50,317 nucleotides of DNA from Candidatus Methylopumilus sp. (GCA_021738045.1 JAIPCU010000005.1:1-50317), one strand, 5' to 3'. Numbered from the stretch's first letter, positions 18,082 through 26,737 are shown. Numbers and translations are program-made. The notes: generated by a model from the sequence alone, not told the origin.

Positions 18082-18969
18082 ATGTTTATTCGTAAATCGA
18101 TTTACGTACGCCGGTCTATGTTAATGACGCCAGGTAATCGCCCAGACCGGATCATGAAGGCGACAAGCCTGCCTTGTGATTCGCTAGTCATTGATCTCGA
18201 GGATAGTATTCCGCCCGCTGAAAAATGTGCGGCCCGCCAGATTACCTGCGAAACAATTCAAACCTTGCGACGTAATCGTCAAGAGATTTGTGTTCGTATT
18301 AATGGTCTGGATACCCCATACGGCTTGGAGGATCTGTCGGCACTGCCGCTTTCGATGATTGATTCGCTCATGATCCCGAAAGTTGAATCAAGTCATAGTT
18401 TGCTTCTCCTTGAAGAGCGACTTAATTCTTTGCACGCTGATCGAGATCAGCAACATCCTCTTCAACTGATCGTTATGCTTGAGACACCTCGTGGCATATT
18501 GAATGCCCTGTCAATTTCAGACATGCTGCCTCGCACTAAAGCGCTATTTTTTGGCTCAGGGGACTATTGCTCAGCAACTGGTGCAAAAATTTCTGCTAAC
18601 ACCTTACATTTTCCAAGATCAGTCGTAACCGCTGCGGCCGCCGCGTGCAACATACAAGCAATCGATGCCGCTTTTTTTGAACGTGTCAAAGACGCAGAGG
18701 CAACACAAGCTGACGCAATCATTGCACGTGAATTTGGCTTCTGCGGCAAGGTAGTATTTCATCCGAACCAAATCGATGTCGTGAATCAAATATTTTCACC
18801 CTCCGCGGCAGAAATCGAGGCGGCAGAGAAATTAATCTTGGGTTATCAAGAGAGCATAAAAAAAGGATTTGGTACTGCGGTCGTCGATGGTACGTTCGTT
18901 GCAGTCGATCTAATCGGACCCGCCCAGCGCACACTAGACTTAGCCCACCACTTGAAGATGACGAAGTGA
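18082..18969 (+). CDS. CitE/HpcH-family acyl-CoA lyase, candidate (S)-citramalyl/malyl-CoA lyase
   Basis: The 295-residue product is a TIM-barrel lyase of the CitE family. It shows RRSMLMTPGNRPDRIMKA, the metal-binding SLVIDLEDSIPPAEK, ICVRINGLDTPYGLED, LIVMLETPRGILNA, FFGSGDYCSATGA and GKVVFHPNQIDVVN. Members cleave citramalyl-CoA, malyl-CoA or methylmalyl-CoA, or act in citrate lyase; no other citrate lyase subunit is present. AAGGA precedes the ATG at about 10 bases. It is the last gene of the plus-strand operon and converges on the amidase at 18989-20344. Citramalyl-CoA lyase is the best guess. Confidence 0.87.
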   Translation: MFIRKSIYVRRSMLMTPGNRPDRIMKATSLPCDSLVIDLEDSIPPAEKCAARQITCETIQTLRRNRQEICVRINGLDTPYGLEDLSALPLSMIDSLMIPKVESSHSLLLLEERLNSLHADRDQQHPLQLIVMLETPRGILNALSISDMLPRTKALFFGSGDYCSATGAKISANTLHFPRSVVTAAAAACNIQAIDAAFFERVKDAEATQADAIIAREFGFCGKVVFHPNQIDVVNQIFSPSAAEIEAAEKLILGYQESIKKGFGTAVVDGTFVAVDLIGPAQRTLDLAHHLKMTK

Positions 18970-18988
18970 TTTTAATACTTGCGGGCGC

Positions 18989-20344
18989 TTACCCTTTGGG
19001 CATCGCTGGCCGTAGGGTATGCCAATCCGTAACGTTTTGAAACGCGCAACCCACCTGCAAAAGCAAAGGCTCATTCCAAGCAGCCGCCTCGAGCATGAGT
19101 CCTATTGGAAGTCCTTGGGTTGATAAGCCACAAGGCACCGACAGGCCGGGTATCTTGGCAAATGCACCCGCATAAGTATTGGCAGTTACTGCGCGCGTTG
19201 CTTCAAACAAATTACGGTCTTCAATGATCGGTGGGGCAACAGTCTTTGTGGTGGGTGAAAGCAAGACATCAATTTTTTTAAATACTGTCTGCATCTGGCG
19301 CACCCAGGCCTCACGATGGCGCATCGCACGCGCGTAATCTGTTCCCGTATAACTCAATCCCATTCTCATACGCTCTAACGTCTGAGGGCTCCAGTTCTCA
19401 CCTCCGATCGCAAGGCGCTCCGCATGCGTGACACACGCATCCAAATAAATCATATGCGTCGAACTTGCATGTGTCATCTCGGCGCCAGGTAATGCGATAT
19501 CGACGATTTCTGCTCCGAGTTTTTTAAGCGTATCTAACGCTTGCTCCATCGCCTTTGCCACGCAGGGGTCGAGGCCCTCGAAATAGTGGTTGGTTGGGAC
19601 ACCAATCTTGACGCCTTTAATGCCCTGCCGCAAATTCGGTAAAAATTGCTCAAGCGTCGCTGCTTCGCTGATGGGATCTTCGGGATCAAAACCCGCGAGT
19701 ACCGCGAATAACTGTGCTGCCTCATGCGCCGTGCGCGCCATCGGCCCTACCGTGTCGTGGGTCTCGCTCACCGGCATACACCCTGTGTTGGGCACCCGCC
19801 CAAGCGTGGTGCGCAGCCCAGTAATACCATTGAGCGCCGCAGGAATTCGCACTGAGCCTCCAGTATCGGTTCCAAGCGCCATTTGCGACATGCCCGTTGC
19901 GACAACAACCCCGGATCCGCCACTTGAGCCGCCGGGTATGCGTGTAATGTCCCAGGGGTTCCGACACTGACCAGACACTGGATTGTTTGAACGCACACCA
20001 AAGGCAAACTCATGCAAACTCGCCTTGCCGACAATGACTGCCCCCGCTTGGCGCAATCGCTTGACCACTGTCGCATCCTTTGTAGGAACGTGGTTTTTAA
20101 AAAAACCAGATCCATACGTGGTCCGTAAGCCAGCCGTATCCAAGTTATCTTTAACGGCAATCGGGATCCCGTGAAGTAAGCCAAGAGACCGTCCTTGCGC
20201 GGCCGCGTCGTCAGCCGCTTGCGCGGCACGGCGCGCACCGTCTGTATCGACAATCATCATCGCATTGACTAAAGGATTCCATGCCTCAATTGCTTCGAAG
20301 CACTGTTCCAACCTTTGCAGAGCCGATACGTGTTGACTGTTCAT
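18989..20344 (-). CDS. Amidase signature family enzyme 1
   Basis: This 451-residue amidase has the Ser-cisSer-Lys catalytic system: Lys in GIPIAVKDNLD, the cis-Ser in RIPGGSSGGSGVVVATG and the nucleophile in ALGTDTGGSVRIPAALNG. It would hydrolyse a carboxamide to acid and ammonia in the cytoplasm; no signal peptide is seen. GatA is unlikely because no gatB or gatC is nearby and the context is catabolic. The start lies 33 bases from a copy of the palindrome TTGTCCGTACAA. It lies downstream of the GntR gene on the same strand, so the two may be co-regulated. Confidence 0.9.
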   Translation of the reverse strand: MNSQHVSALQRLEQCFEAIEAWNPLVNAMMIVDTDGARRAAQAADDAAAQGRSLGLLHGIPIAVKDNLDTAGLRTTYGSGFFKNHVPTKDATVVKRLRQAGAVIVGKASLHEFAFGVRSNNPVSGQCRNPWDITRIPGGSSGGSGVVVATGMSQMALGTDTGGSVRIPAALNGITGLRTTLGRVPNTGCMPVSETHDTVGPMARTAHEAAQLFAVLAGFDPEDPISEAATLEQFLPNLRQGIKGVKIGVPTNHYFEGLDPCVAKAMEQALDTLKKLGAEIVDIALPGAEMTHASSTHMIYLDACVTHAERLAIGGENWSPQTLERMRMGLSYTGTDYARAMRHREAWVRQMQTVFKKIDVLLSPTTKTVAPPIIEDRNLFEATRAVTANTYAGAFAKIPGLSVPCGLSTQGLPIGLMLEAAAWNEPLLLQVGCAFQNVTDWHTLRPAMPKG

Positions 20345-20376
20345 GTTTGACTCAAAACACTTGTGAGATGAAATAT

Positions 20377-20388
20377 TTGTCCGTACAA
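20377..20388. promoter_or_regulatory. Candidate GntR operator 2 (TTGTCCGTACAA)
   Basis: This is the second copy of the palindrome found over the promoter at 14585-14596; the match runs over 15 bases (TTGTCCGTACAATTA). It lies in the 59-base gap between the GntR-family gene and the amidase gene, both on the minus strand. Sites next to a regulator's own gene often bind that regulator. Confidence 0.6.
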
Positions 20389-20403
20389 TTAATATAACAG
20401 TAT

Positions 20404-21174
20404 TTAACCCTCAGTTAGTTGGGCGCGAAACCTTGAACTCTGTATAAAACGACCACTGGGATACAAGCTATTACTGATCTGAACGACCGCTCCGGCTTTG
20501 TCGTAGTAGGTGCGTCGAATCTTTAATGCTGCCTGTCCTTCGGTTGCTTTAAGGACTGTGGCTTGCGATTTACTTAAGCTGGTGGCAGTTATATCTTGGG
20601 CAATTTCAACAATTTTCACCCGATGCCGAGCTTCGACCATCAAGTAGATGGGTTTAAAAAACACCTTCGCACCTTTTAGTACATCAGCATATTCAGGAAT
20701 AAGGTACAGCTGTAAGTAACTAAGTGGTTTGACATGCTCCGGCATTTTTCTAATGATGGTTGCTGTCACCCATTGCTGCCCAACCGGACAATTCAAGTCT
20801 TTAGCGAGTAGTTCATTGGTTCTGATCTTTTTGGTTTCTATGATGTGCATCTCTGTTGCATCAACGAATTGGAGCAAATCGACGATGGTGTTTATCCCAT
20901 TGAAGAACATTAAGTCTGTAGGCTTTCGCTTAACCACTGTTCCGATCCGCGCGCGCGACGTGATCAGTCCGTCTTCTTTGATCTCGCGAAGTGCTTGGCG
21001 AACCGTATGACGACTTACCTTATACATTTTTGATAGCGCGTCTTCGGTCGGCATGATGTCTCCGACTTTGTAAAGATCTTTTTCGATATCCGTAGTGAGT
21101 TGTTCCGCTAAGCGTTTATAAATTGGCTGGCGTGGCTTTCTAGCAGTGCTTACTTTGGAAGTCTTTGTTTTCAT
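20404..21174 (-). CDS. GntR-family (HutC/UTRA) transcriptional regulator
   Basis: The N-terminal winged helix-turn-helix of the GntR family is clear at about residues 15-85: PIYKRLAEQLTTDIEKDLY, GDIMPTEDALSKMYKVSRHT, VRQALREIKEDGLI and GTVV. The rest is a UTRA-type ligand-binding domain, ending with the typical ALKIRRTYYDKAGAVVQISN and SSRFRAQL. HutC-type regulators are usually repressors released by a pathway metabolite. It diverges from TRAP transporter 1 across 63 bases. Candidate target sites lie at 20377-20388 and 14585-14596, which would link it to the amidase and the CoA-transferase/lyase operon. Confidence 0.92.
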   Translation of the reverse strand: MKTKTSKVSTARKPRQPIYKRLAEQLTTDIEKDLYKVGDIMPTEDALSKMYKVSRHTVRQALREIKEDGLITSRARIGTVVKRKPTDLMFFNGINTIVDLLQFVDATEMHIIETKKIRTNELLAKDLNCPVGQQWVTATIIRKMPEHVKPLSYLQLYLIPEYADVLKGAKVFFKPIYLMVEARHRVKIVEIAQDITATSLSKSQATVLKATEGQAALKIRRTYYDKAGAVVQISNSLYPSGRFIQSSRFRAQLTEG

Positions 21175-21237
21175 GTTGAACGCCGTTGACCTTTTGGCTT
21201 TTGAACCCAGCTTGTCGTTATTTAACTGGAGATAGTG

Positions 21238-22248
21238 ATGAAAATTATACGCAGATCAGTGCTACAGCTTTTTGTTTATGCAACCCTCTCTTTGCAGGGC
21301 CTCGCCGTGACACCTTTGCACGCCGCGGAAATGGTTGTAACGAGTGAAATTCCACTGATCGTGAATCCCAGCCCTTATATCGTTGAGTTTGTCGAGACGG
21401 TCACCAAGCGTACCAATGGGGCGATACAAGGAAAATATTTTCATGCAGCGTCACTGTATAACGATCGGGACGCCATTGCTGCTTTAGGCACAGGCGCAGT
21501 GCAAATCGTTTTCCCCGTTATGTCTAGGCTAGAGCAAATGGATGCACGCATAGGCGTTGCGAGCTTGCCGTTTTCTTTGAGCTCAGCAAAAATGCTGAAT
21601 AAGTGCTTCGCAGATGGATACACCCAGATGCTCTCCTCTTTCATCGAGCCCAAGGGTGCGAAGATCTTAGGCATCTTACGTACTGCCGATTTGATGTTTT
21701 TGATGAGAAGTCGCGATATTCAAAAACTAGAGGATCTGAAGGGCCAAAAGATCCGTGTCATCTCTGGCGGCATTGTATTGGACACGATCAAGTCTGTTGG
21801 CGCCAGCCCCGTCGCTTTACCCGCTCCTGAGTTATCGCCCGCAATTTCTCAAGGGGTCATCGATGGGATGATTACTTCTCCTGCCGGCTGGGCGGATGTC
21901 GTGGGTATCACCGCTAAATTTGCAACGCTTGTCCCGGGCATGTCGCTTGCTACATCAGCTGTCGTCGTGGATAAAAAATGGTTTGACGGCCTACCTGCCG
22001 CACAACGACAAACAATTCAAGACGTTATTGATGAAATCATTAAACGTCAGTGGACTGAAACTGTCGCAAAGGATGAAACCTTAATCAAGCGCATGACAGA
22101 TCTGGGTGGATCGTATCGCATTATGGCCCCCGCGGAGGTAGATCGCCTGAAAGAACGTTTTGCGGCAGCCGGCGCCAACTTTAGAAAGCAACATGCCGCA
22201 ACCATTGATAAAGCTGAGGCTTTAGAAAAAACCTGCAAGGTGAACTGA
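21238..22248 (+). CDS. TRAP transporter 1, DctP-type periplasmic substrate-binding subunit
   Basis: The protein (336 aa) has a signal peptide (MKIIRRSVLQLFVYATLSLQ, cleaved near LHAAE). The DctP fold shows in the segments FVETVTKRTNGAIQGKYFHA, LEDLKGQKIRVISGG, VGASPVALPAPELSPAISQG and VDGMITSPAGW-like sequence. DctP receptors deliver organic acids or related compounds to a DctQM membrane pair. The ATG has GGAG six bases upstream; a GTG directly before it is less well placed. The DctQ and DctM genes follow. The ligand is not readable, but the location inside the amide/dicarboxylate island suggests the island's substrate. Confidence 0.9.
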   Translation: MKIIRRSVLQLFVYATLSLQGLAVTPLHAAEMVVTSEIPLIVNPSPYIVEFVETVTKRTNGAIQGKYFHAASLYNDRDAIAALGTGAVQIVFPVMSRLEQMDARIGVASLPFSLSSAKMLNKCFADGYTQMLSSFIEPKGAKILGILRTADLMFLMRSRDIQKLEDLKGQKIRVISGGIVLDTIKSVGASPVALPAPELSPAISQGVIDGMITSPAGWADVVGITAKFATLVPGMSLATSAVVVDKKWFDGLPAAQRQTIQDVIDEIIKRQWTETVAKDETLIKRMTDLGGSYRIMAPAEVDRLKERFAAAGANFRKQHAATIDKAEALEKTCKVN

Positions 22249-22307
22249 CGCGTCAGTTCGTCATGGCAAGGTGACTCATCCCAAGACACTTTTAAAAGAC
22301 AGGTACG

Positions 22308-22880
22308 ATGAAAAAAACCGAACAACCCTTTGGGCGAGCAGGTCCTGTCTTAGACTTTCTTCTTACGATTGCAACGATATTGTCTTTGATTGCGACTGCG
22401 ATCATGATTATTGAAGGTCTTAGTCGCTACATTTTAAATACCAGCTATTTTTGGGCTGAAGAAATGGTCCGTTTTATGATGGTCTGGTCATTCAGCTTGA
22501 CGATTGGCATTGCGGGATTTAAGAAGCTACATATACGCACTGAACTGCTGGTGCAGAAATTTCCACCAGCAGTTCAACGTCTGTGTTGGATTCTGTCGTG
22601 TGCCACGGGCATTACTTTTGCTCTTATCTTGATTTACTCAGCAATTCCCCAGATCATTCGATACTTCCAAATGGGTATTGTTTCGGAATCAAATCTTGAG
22701 CTTCCGATGTGGTTACTCTACCTATCGATGCCGATTGCAGGCTTAGGTTTACTTTGGTACTACCTAAGTGCCCTGCGGTATGCGTGGAGCGTCGGCGACC
22801 CATTTATGCCCGAGACGGAGGACTTCTCAACCTCACCTGATTCTGATCGTACTCGTCCCTCAACGAATCCACTCCTATGA
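22308..22880 (+). CDS. TRAP transporter 1, DctQ-type small membrane subunit
   Basis: The 190-residue protein has four predicted transmembrane helices, at about residues 12-35, 48-70, 90-112 and 133-155. It carries the family segment NTSYFWAEEMVRFMMVWSFS followed by GFKKLHIRTELLV. It is the small integral membrane partner of DctM in a sodium-driven TRAP system. Its stop overlaps the ATG of the DctM gene by 4 bases (ATGA). Confidence 0.88.
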   Translation: MKKTEQPFGRAGPVLDFLLTIATILSLIATAIMIIEGLSRYILNTSYFWAEEMVRFMMVWSFSLTIGIAGFKKLHIRTELLVQKFPPAVQRLCWILSCATGITFALILIYSAIPQIIRYFQMGIVSESNLELPMWLLYLSMPIAGLGLLWYYLSALRYAWSVGDPFMPETEDFSTSPDSDRTRPSTNPLL

Positions 22881-24145
22881 CGCTCATTCTCGCTGCAATC
22901 GGCTTATTAGGCCTCATGGCGCTCGGAGCGCACGTTGCAACCACGATGGGGTTGATTTCCAGCGCAATCGCCCTGTCGATCGATAATGTACCCATTGCTG
23001 TCATCGCTCAAACCGCATTTAAGTCGATTAATAGCTATCCGTTAATGGCTGTGCCCATGTTTATATTGATGGGCAACATCATGATGAGAGGCAATATCGT
23101 CTTTGTCTTGGTAGATTTAATTGGTAGTCTTGTTCGTTTTGTTAGAGGGGGCTTAGCGCTAACCGTCATGTTGGCCTGTGTGTTTTTCGCAGCGATCTCA
23201 GGGTCGAGCGTCGCATCGGCCTCAGCCATTGGCGCCTCGACCGTTGAGGAATTGAAGAAAGAGCGCTATCCCGCCAATTTTTCTGCCGCGCTCGTCGCGG
23301 TTGGTGGCACGCTCGGCTTAATGATCCCTCCGTCTTTAGGCTTTATCTTAATTGGCTCGATCGTTGGCATCCCTGTTGACAAACTATTTATCGCCGGAAT
23401 TGTCCCAGGCTTATTTGAAGCGGCCTTACTTTTAATCACCACCTATGTTATTTGTCGAAAAAAGGGCTACGGGTCGCAACATGCTGCGATCGACGTGAAA
23501 GGATTTTTCAAGAAACTCCCACGCTCTTCTGGTGCGTTATCAATGCCCGTACTGATTATGGGCAGCATTTACCTCGGGCTATTTACGCCGACCGAGGTCT
23601 CCGCCGTCGCGGCTGGGTTCTCTATTATCTTGTGTGTCTACATCTATCGCAGCTTGGGTTGGCGAGATATCTGGGGGATCTCGAAAGAGTCCGTCATGCA
23701 GTCAAGTATGATTTTTGCAGTGGTGCTGGGCGGCAGCCTAATTGGTTTTGTGCTCGCGCGGATGGGCGCCTCTAACGCCCTCGTGCAGCTCATGGTCGAG
23801 TTGGATATGAAACCATGGCAATTTTTATTACTGGCTAACATCGTTCTCTTGATCTTGGGTATGTTTTTGGATGGCGTAGCAATGATTGTGCTGACTGCGC
23901 CCTTGCTATTCCCGATTGCTACACAACTAGGCATCAACCCCATTCATTTCGCAGTCATCATGGTGGCAAACGTCGAGATCGCAACCCTGACCCCCCCGAT
24001 TGGACTCAATTTATTTGTCATGAGCTCCATTGCAAAAATTCCAGTTGAATCTGTCGTGAAAGGGGTCATTCCTTTTTTTGCTACAAGATTGATTGCCCTT
24101 GGGGTTTTAACCTATGTGCCTTGGCTTTCATTGGTTTTATTGTGA
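22877..24145 (+). CDS. TRAP transporter 1, DctM-type large permease subunit
   Basis: This large permease (422 aa, about 12 hydrophobic segments) has the DctM hallmarks: SYPLMAVPMFILMGNIMMRG, FAAISGSSVASASAIG, GGTLGLMIPPSLGFILIGSI and VANVEIATLTPPIGLNLFVM. It forms the transport channel and works with the preceding DctP and DctQ. The stop codon lies in the first unit of an 18-base tandem repeat (24141-24209), so the very C-terminus may vary between strains. Confidence 0.92.
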   Translation: MTLILAAIGLLGLMALGAHVATTMGLISSAIALSIDNVPIAVIAQTAFKSINSYPLMAVPMFILMGNIMMRGNIVFVLVDLIGSLVRFVRGGLALTVMLACVFFAAISGSSVASASAIGASTVEELKKERYPANFSAALVAVGGTLGLMIPPSLGFILIGSIVGIPVDKLFIAGIVPGLFEAALLLITTYVICRKKGYGSQHAAIDVKGFFKKLPRSSGALSMPVLIMGSIYLGLFTPTEVSAVAAGFSIILCVYIYRSLGWRDIWGISKESVMQSSMIFAVVLGGSLIGFVLARMGASNALVQLMVELDMKPWQFLLLANIVLLILGMFLDGVAMIVLTAPLLFPIATQLGINPIHFAVIMVANVEIATLTPPIGLNLFVMSSIAKIPVESVVKGVIPFFATRLIALGVLTYVPWLSLVLL

Positions 24146-24209
24146 GTGTCGTATTTATTGTGAGTGTCGTATTTATTGTGAGTGTCGTATTTATTGTGAG
24201 TGTCGTATT
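24141..24209 (+). repeat. 18-base tandem repeat, nearly four copies
   Basis: TGTGAGTGTCGTATTTAT occurs at 24141-24158, 24159-24176 and 24177-24194, with a partial fourth copy at 24195-24209. The first unit contains the DctM stop codon, and each later unit repeats it in frame because 18 is a multiple of three. It fills most of the gap to the next gene. Short identical units like this arise by replication slippage; no regulatory role is evident. Confidence 0.95.
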
Positions 24210-24244
24210 AATCAAATTTTGTAACCTTTGCATGAGGAATCATC

Positions 24245-24892
24245 ATGACGGATGTGAGCCGCGCGGACAATTACCGAGGGGTGTTTGATACACGATTAGG
24301 ATTTGGTGAAAAGCCTGCCGTCATTGTGATCGACTTTGTAAAAGCGTACACCACCGAGGGAGCACCCTTTTTTGCTCAAGGTGTTGTCGATGCGGTAGGC
24401 CAGTCGATTCCCTTGTTGGCCGCTGCGCGCCGGGCGGGCGCACCCATCATCTATACGCAAGTGGTGTATCACCCCTCTGGCTTGGATGGTGGACTATTTT
24501 TTAAGAAAGTGCCCTCGCTCAAGCTGTTTATCCAAGGCGCACCTCTTGGCGCCATCGACGATCGCATCATGCCACAGCCCTCAGACTTTATTGTCACGAA
24601 ACAGTATCCAAGCAGTTTTTTTGGCACCTCGCTTGGTTCGACACTCAAGACCTTAGGCATTGATACGACGGTGCTGATAGGCTGCTCAACCAGCGGCTGT
24701 GTGCGGGCAACAGCGGTAGATGCCATACAGCACGGCTATCGCGTGATTGTGCCCAAAGAATGTTGCGGAGATCGTCATGACGCTCCTCACGATGCTGCGC
24801 TGTTTGACATTAATGCAAAGTACGGCGATGTCTTGACGAAAGCCGAAGTCATTTCCTGGTTTGATCAGTTTTCTAACCGCTCAAATGGCTAA
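24245..24892 (+). CDS. Isochorismatase-family cysteine hydrolase 2 (N-carbamoylsarcosine amidase type)
   Basis: This 215-residue relative of the hydrolase at 10899-11528 has Asp in PAVIVIDFVKAY, Lys in VTKQYPSSFFGTSL and the nucleophilic Cys in IGCSTSGCVRATAVDA. It also has ECCGDRHDAPHDAALFDI, as in the N-carbamoylsarcosine amidase group. The two hydrolases differ widely, so they probably act on different amides. GAGGA precedes the ATG at six bases. Its 3' end overlaps the RraA-like start by 8 bases. It begins a gene run that is continuous with TRAP transporter 1 apart from the tandem repeat. Confidence 0.87.
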   Translation: MTDVSRADNYRGVFDTRLGFGEKPAVIVIDFVKAYTTEGAPFFAQGVVDAVGQSIPLLAAARRAGAPIIYTQVVYHPSGLDGGLFFKKVPSLKLFIQGAPLGAIDDRIMPQPSDFIVTKQYPSSFFGTSLGSTLKTLGIDTTVLIGCSTSGCVRATAVDAIQHGYRVIVPKECCGDRHDAPHDAALFDINAKYGDVLTKAEVISWFDQFSNRSNG

Positions 24893-25331
24893 CGCTTCAC
24901 TCACCATCCGTCGTGATTGGGCACGTGTCGATCTAGCGGGAATTCCTGCGTTGATGCAAGCATCGGGCAGTCAGATCAGCGATGTCATCGCTGGGGCTGC
25001 TACGCTCGATCTGAGCTTACGTCGAATAAAACTGAATTTGCCCGTGTTTGCCCTGGGCACCTCTGCGCGCGCACCGAGTAAACATGGTCCGGGCACGGTG
25101 GGCGTCTCAGTGACGCTTTCAACCACGACGATCCAAGCGGGTGATTTTATTATGGTCGATGAGGATGGTGTCTCGACGATACCGAGCACAAATATCCACA
25201 ACATTGAGCCGAGGCTTGAGGCACTCTTTACGCGGGATCGTTTGATACAAGATCGTGTGGCGTCAGGCGCAACGAAGCCACCAAACTTTGAGAACCTATT
25301 AAGTCAAGCCGGCGTGCATTGGATCGCATGA
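24885..25331 (+). pseudogene. RraA-family protein with large internal deletion
   Basis: The C-terminal half matches the RraA / 4-hydroxy-4-methyl-2-oxoglutarate aldolase-like family: LPVFALGTSARAPSKHGPG, VSVTLSTTTIQAGDFIMVDE and DGVSTIPS. The N-terminus (IPALMQASGSQISDVIAG) also fits. The family is normally about 200-230 residues; this product has 148. The middle section that holds the substrate-binding Gly-rich loop and the metal-site Asp appears to be missing in frame, between ISDVIAG and AATLDLSLRRI. The frame itself is intact and coupled to both neighbours (overlaps of 8 and 4 bases), so a shortened protein is probably still made, but aldolase activity is doubtful. Confidence 0.65.
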
Positions 25332-26737
25332 AAAAGAAAACGTCTGCCTCTTCCAAAGATTTATGGAAAATTACGCTAGCTGAGGCGTCCGCTCGTATAC
25401 AAGCGGCTAGTTTGTCGCCTGTCGAGTTGCTTGAAGCCTATCTTGATCGCATCGCTGAAGTAGACAGCAAGATTCACTCTTATATTTGTGTTGCGGCCGA
25501 ACCAGCACGCAATGCTGCAAAACGTGCCGAAAGTGAACTGCGAAATGGAATTTGGAAGGGTCCACTTCATGGGATTCCGTTCGCAGTAAAAGATAATTAC
25601 GACGTAGCCGGATTGCCTGCGACGGCCGGCTCTCGGTTGCGCTTAGGGCACATACCGGAGGTTGATGCACCGCTTGTCGCTGACCTTAAAGCCGCAGGCG
25701 CGGTGTTGATTGGTAAGTTGGCGACGTGGGAGTTCGGGACAGGCAACGGGGGCGAATACTTCGATCTACCTTTTCCGCCCGCACGCAACCCTTGGGATGT
25801 AGAAAGATTTACGGGTGGCTCGTCGACTGGCGCAGGCGCCGGGGTCGCTGCAGGCACAACTCTTTTTGCGCTGGGTTCCGACACAACCGGCTCGGTGCGA
25901 CTGCCGGCCGCTGCCTGTGGCGCAGTGGGGATGATCACCACGCCCGGACGTCTCTCAACCCAAGGAATTCTTCCGAACTGCTGGTCTCTTGACACGCCCG
26001 GCCCCTTCGCCTGGACGGTTCAAGACTGCGCGATAATTCTTGATACCTTGCTGGGGCCGCCCGCAGCAAACGCTTTGCCTCAACGCTCGTTGTCACGTAG
26101 CGTGGGCATGCCGATTTCAGGTTTACGGATTGCCGTCGTTGACGATCCGGGTCCCGGCTTTCCACAAGCAGACCGACCGTTACAAGACGGGCTCCACAAA
26201 GCACTAGAGGTTCTTGAAAAGCTTGGCGCACGCCTCACGTACGTCAAGCTTCCCATTCCAGCGGCAGAATGCTTTGCGGCATCCCGAATGATCGGACCCG
26301 CAGAAAGTGCCGCGATCCATGAGGATGAACTCAAACATCATGCTGATCAGATGGGGTTTGCCTTACGAGATAAGCTCTTGGCCGGCTCGCTCGTCCGAGC
26401 AGTGGACTATCTCGCAGCACAGCGCTTAAGACGAGCAATCGCAACGAGTCTGGACACGCTGCTACGCGGCTACGACGCCTTAGTAACCTTTGGCACCTTA
26501 CATTTACCGCCAAAACTAGGTGTTGAGCCCGAGATGACAGCCTTCACTGTCGAGACGATGCTGACCCCTTTTAATCTCTCTGGACACCCCGCCTTAGTGC
26601 AATGCAATGGCTTCGCAAAAGGCTTGCCTCTCAATTGGCAAATCATTGGTAATCGCGGTGATGAAGCAACGATTCTACAAATCGCTGGTGCCTATGAGGC
26701 TGCAACCCCATGGCGCAATCGGAGGCCAACACTATGA
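25328..26737 (+). CDS. Amidase signature family enzyme 2
   Basis: The product (469 aa) has the catalytic Lys in GIPFAVKDNYD, the Gly/Ser-rich signature FTGGSSTGAGAGVAAGT and the nucleophile region ALGSDTTGSVRLPAAACG. It resembles allophanate-hydrolase-like and AtzF/AtzE-like amidases in general layout, but the substrate cannot be assigned. The ATG overlaps the stop of the RraA-like gene (ATGA), so the TTG three codons upstream was not used. The next gene also starts in an ATGA overlap. The run RraA-like, amidase and small protein is therefore one translationally coupled unit. Confidence 0.9.
   Translation: MKKKTSASSKDLWKITLAEASARIQAASLSPVELLEAYLDRIAEVDSKIHSYICVAAEPARNAAKRAESELRNGIWKGPLHGIPFAVKDNYDVAGLPATAGSRLRLGHIPEVDAPLVADLKAAGAVLIGKLATWEFGTGNGGEYFDLPFPPARNPWDVERFTGGSSTGAGAGVAAGTTLFALGSDTTGSVRLPAAACGAVGMITTPGRLSTQGILPNCWSLDTPGPFAWTVQDCAIILDTLLGPPAANALPQRSLSRSVGMPISGLRIAVVDDPGPGFPQADRPLQDGLHKALEVLEKLGARLTYVKLPIPAAECFAASRMIGPAESAAIHEDELKHHADQMGFALRDKLLAGSLVRAVDYLAAQRLRRAIATSLDTLLRGYDALVTFGTLHLPPKLGVEPEMTAFTVETMLTPFNLSGHPALVQCNGFAKGLPLNWQIIGNRGDEATILQIAGAYEAATPWRNRRPTL

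Noticed and set aside
18989-20344. GatA subunit of the glutamyl-tRNA amidotransferase
   Set aside because: There is no GatB or GatC, three amidases occur in the same island, and the neighbours are catabolic.
24141-24209. Possible CRISPR array
   Set aside because: The units are directly tandem with no spacers and only 18 bases long, so this is a simple tandem repeat.
25597-25995. Minus-strand frame opposite amidase 2
   Set aside because: It is the mirror of the Gly/Ser-rich amidase signature; it is rich in Pro and Ala and has no start signal.
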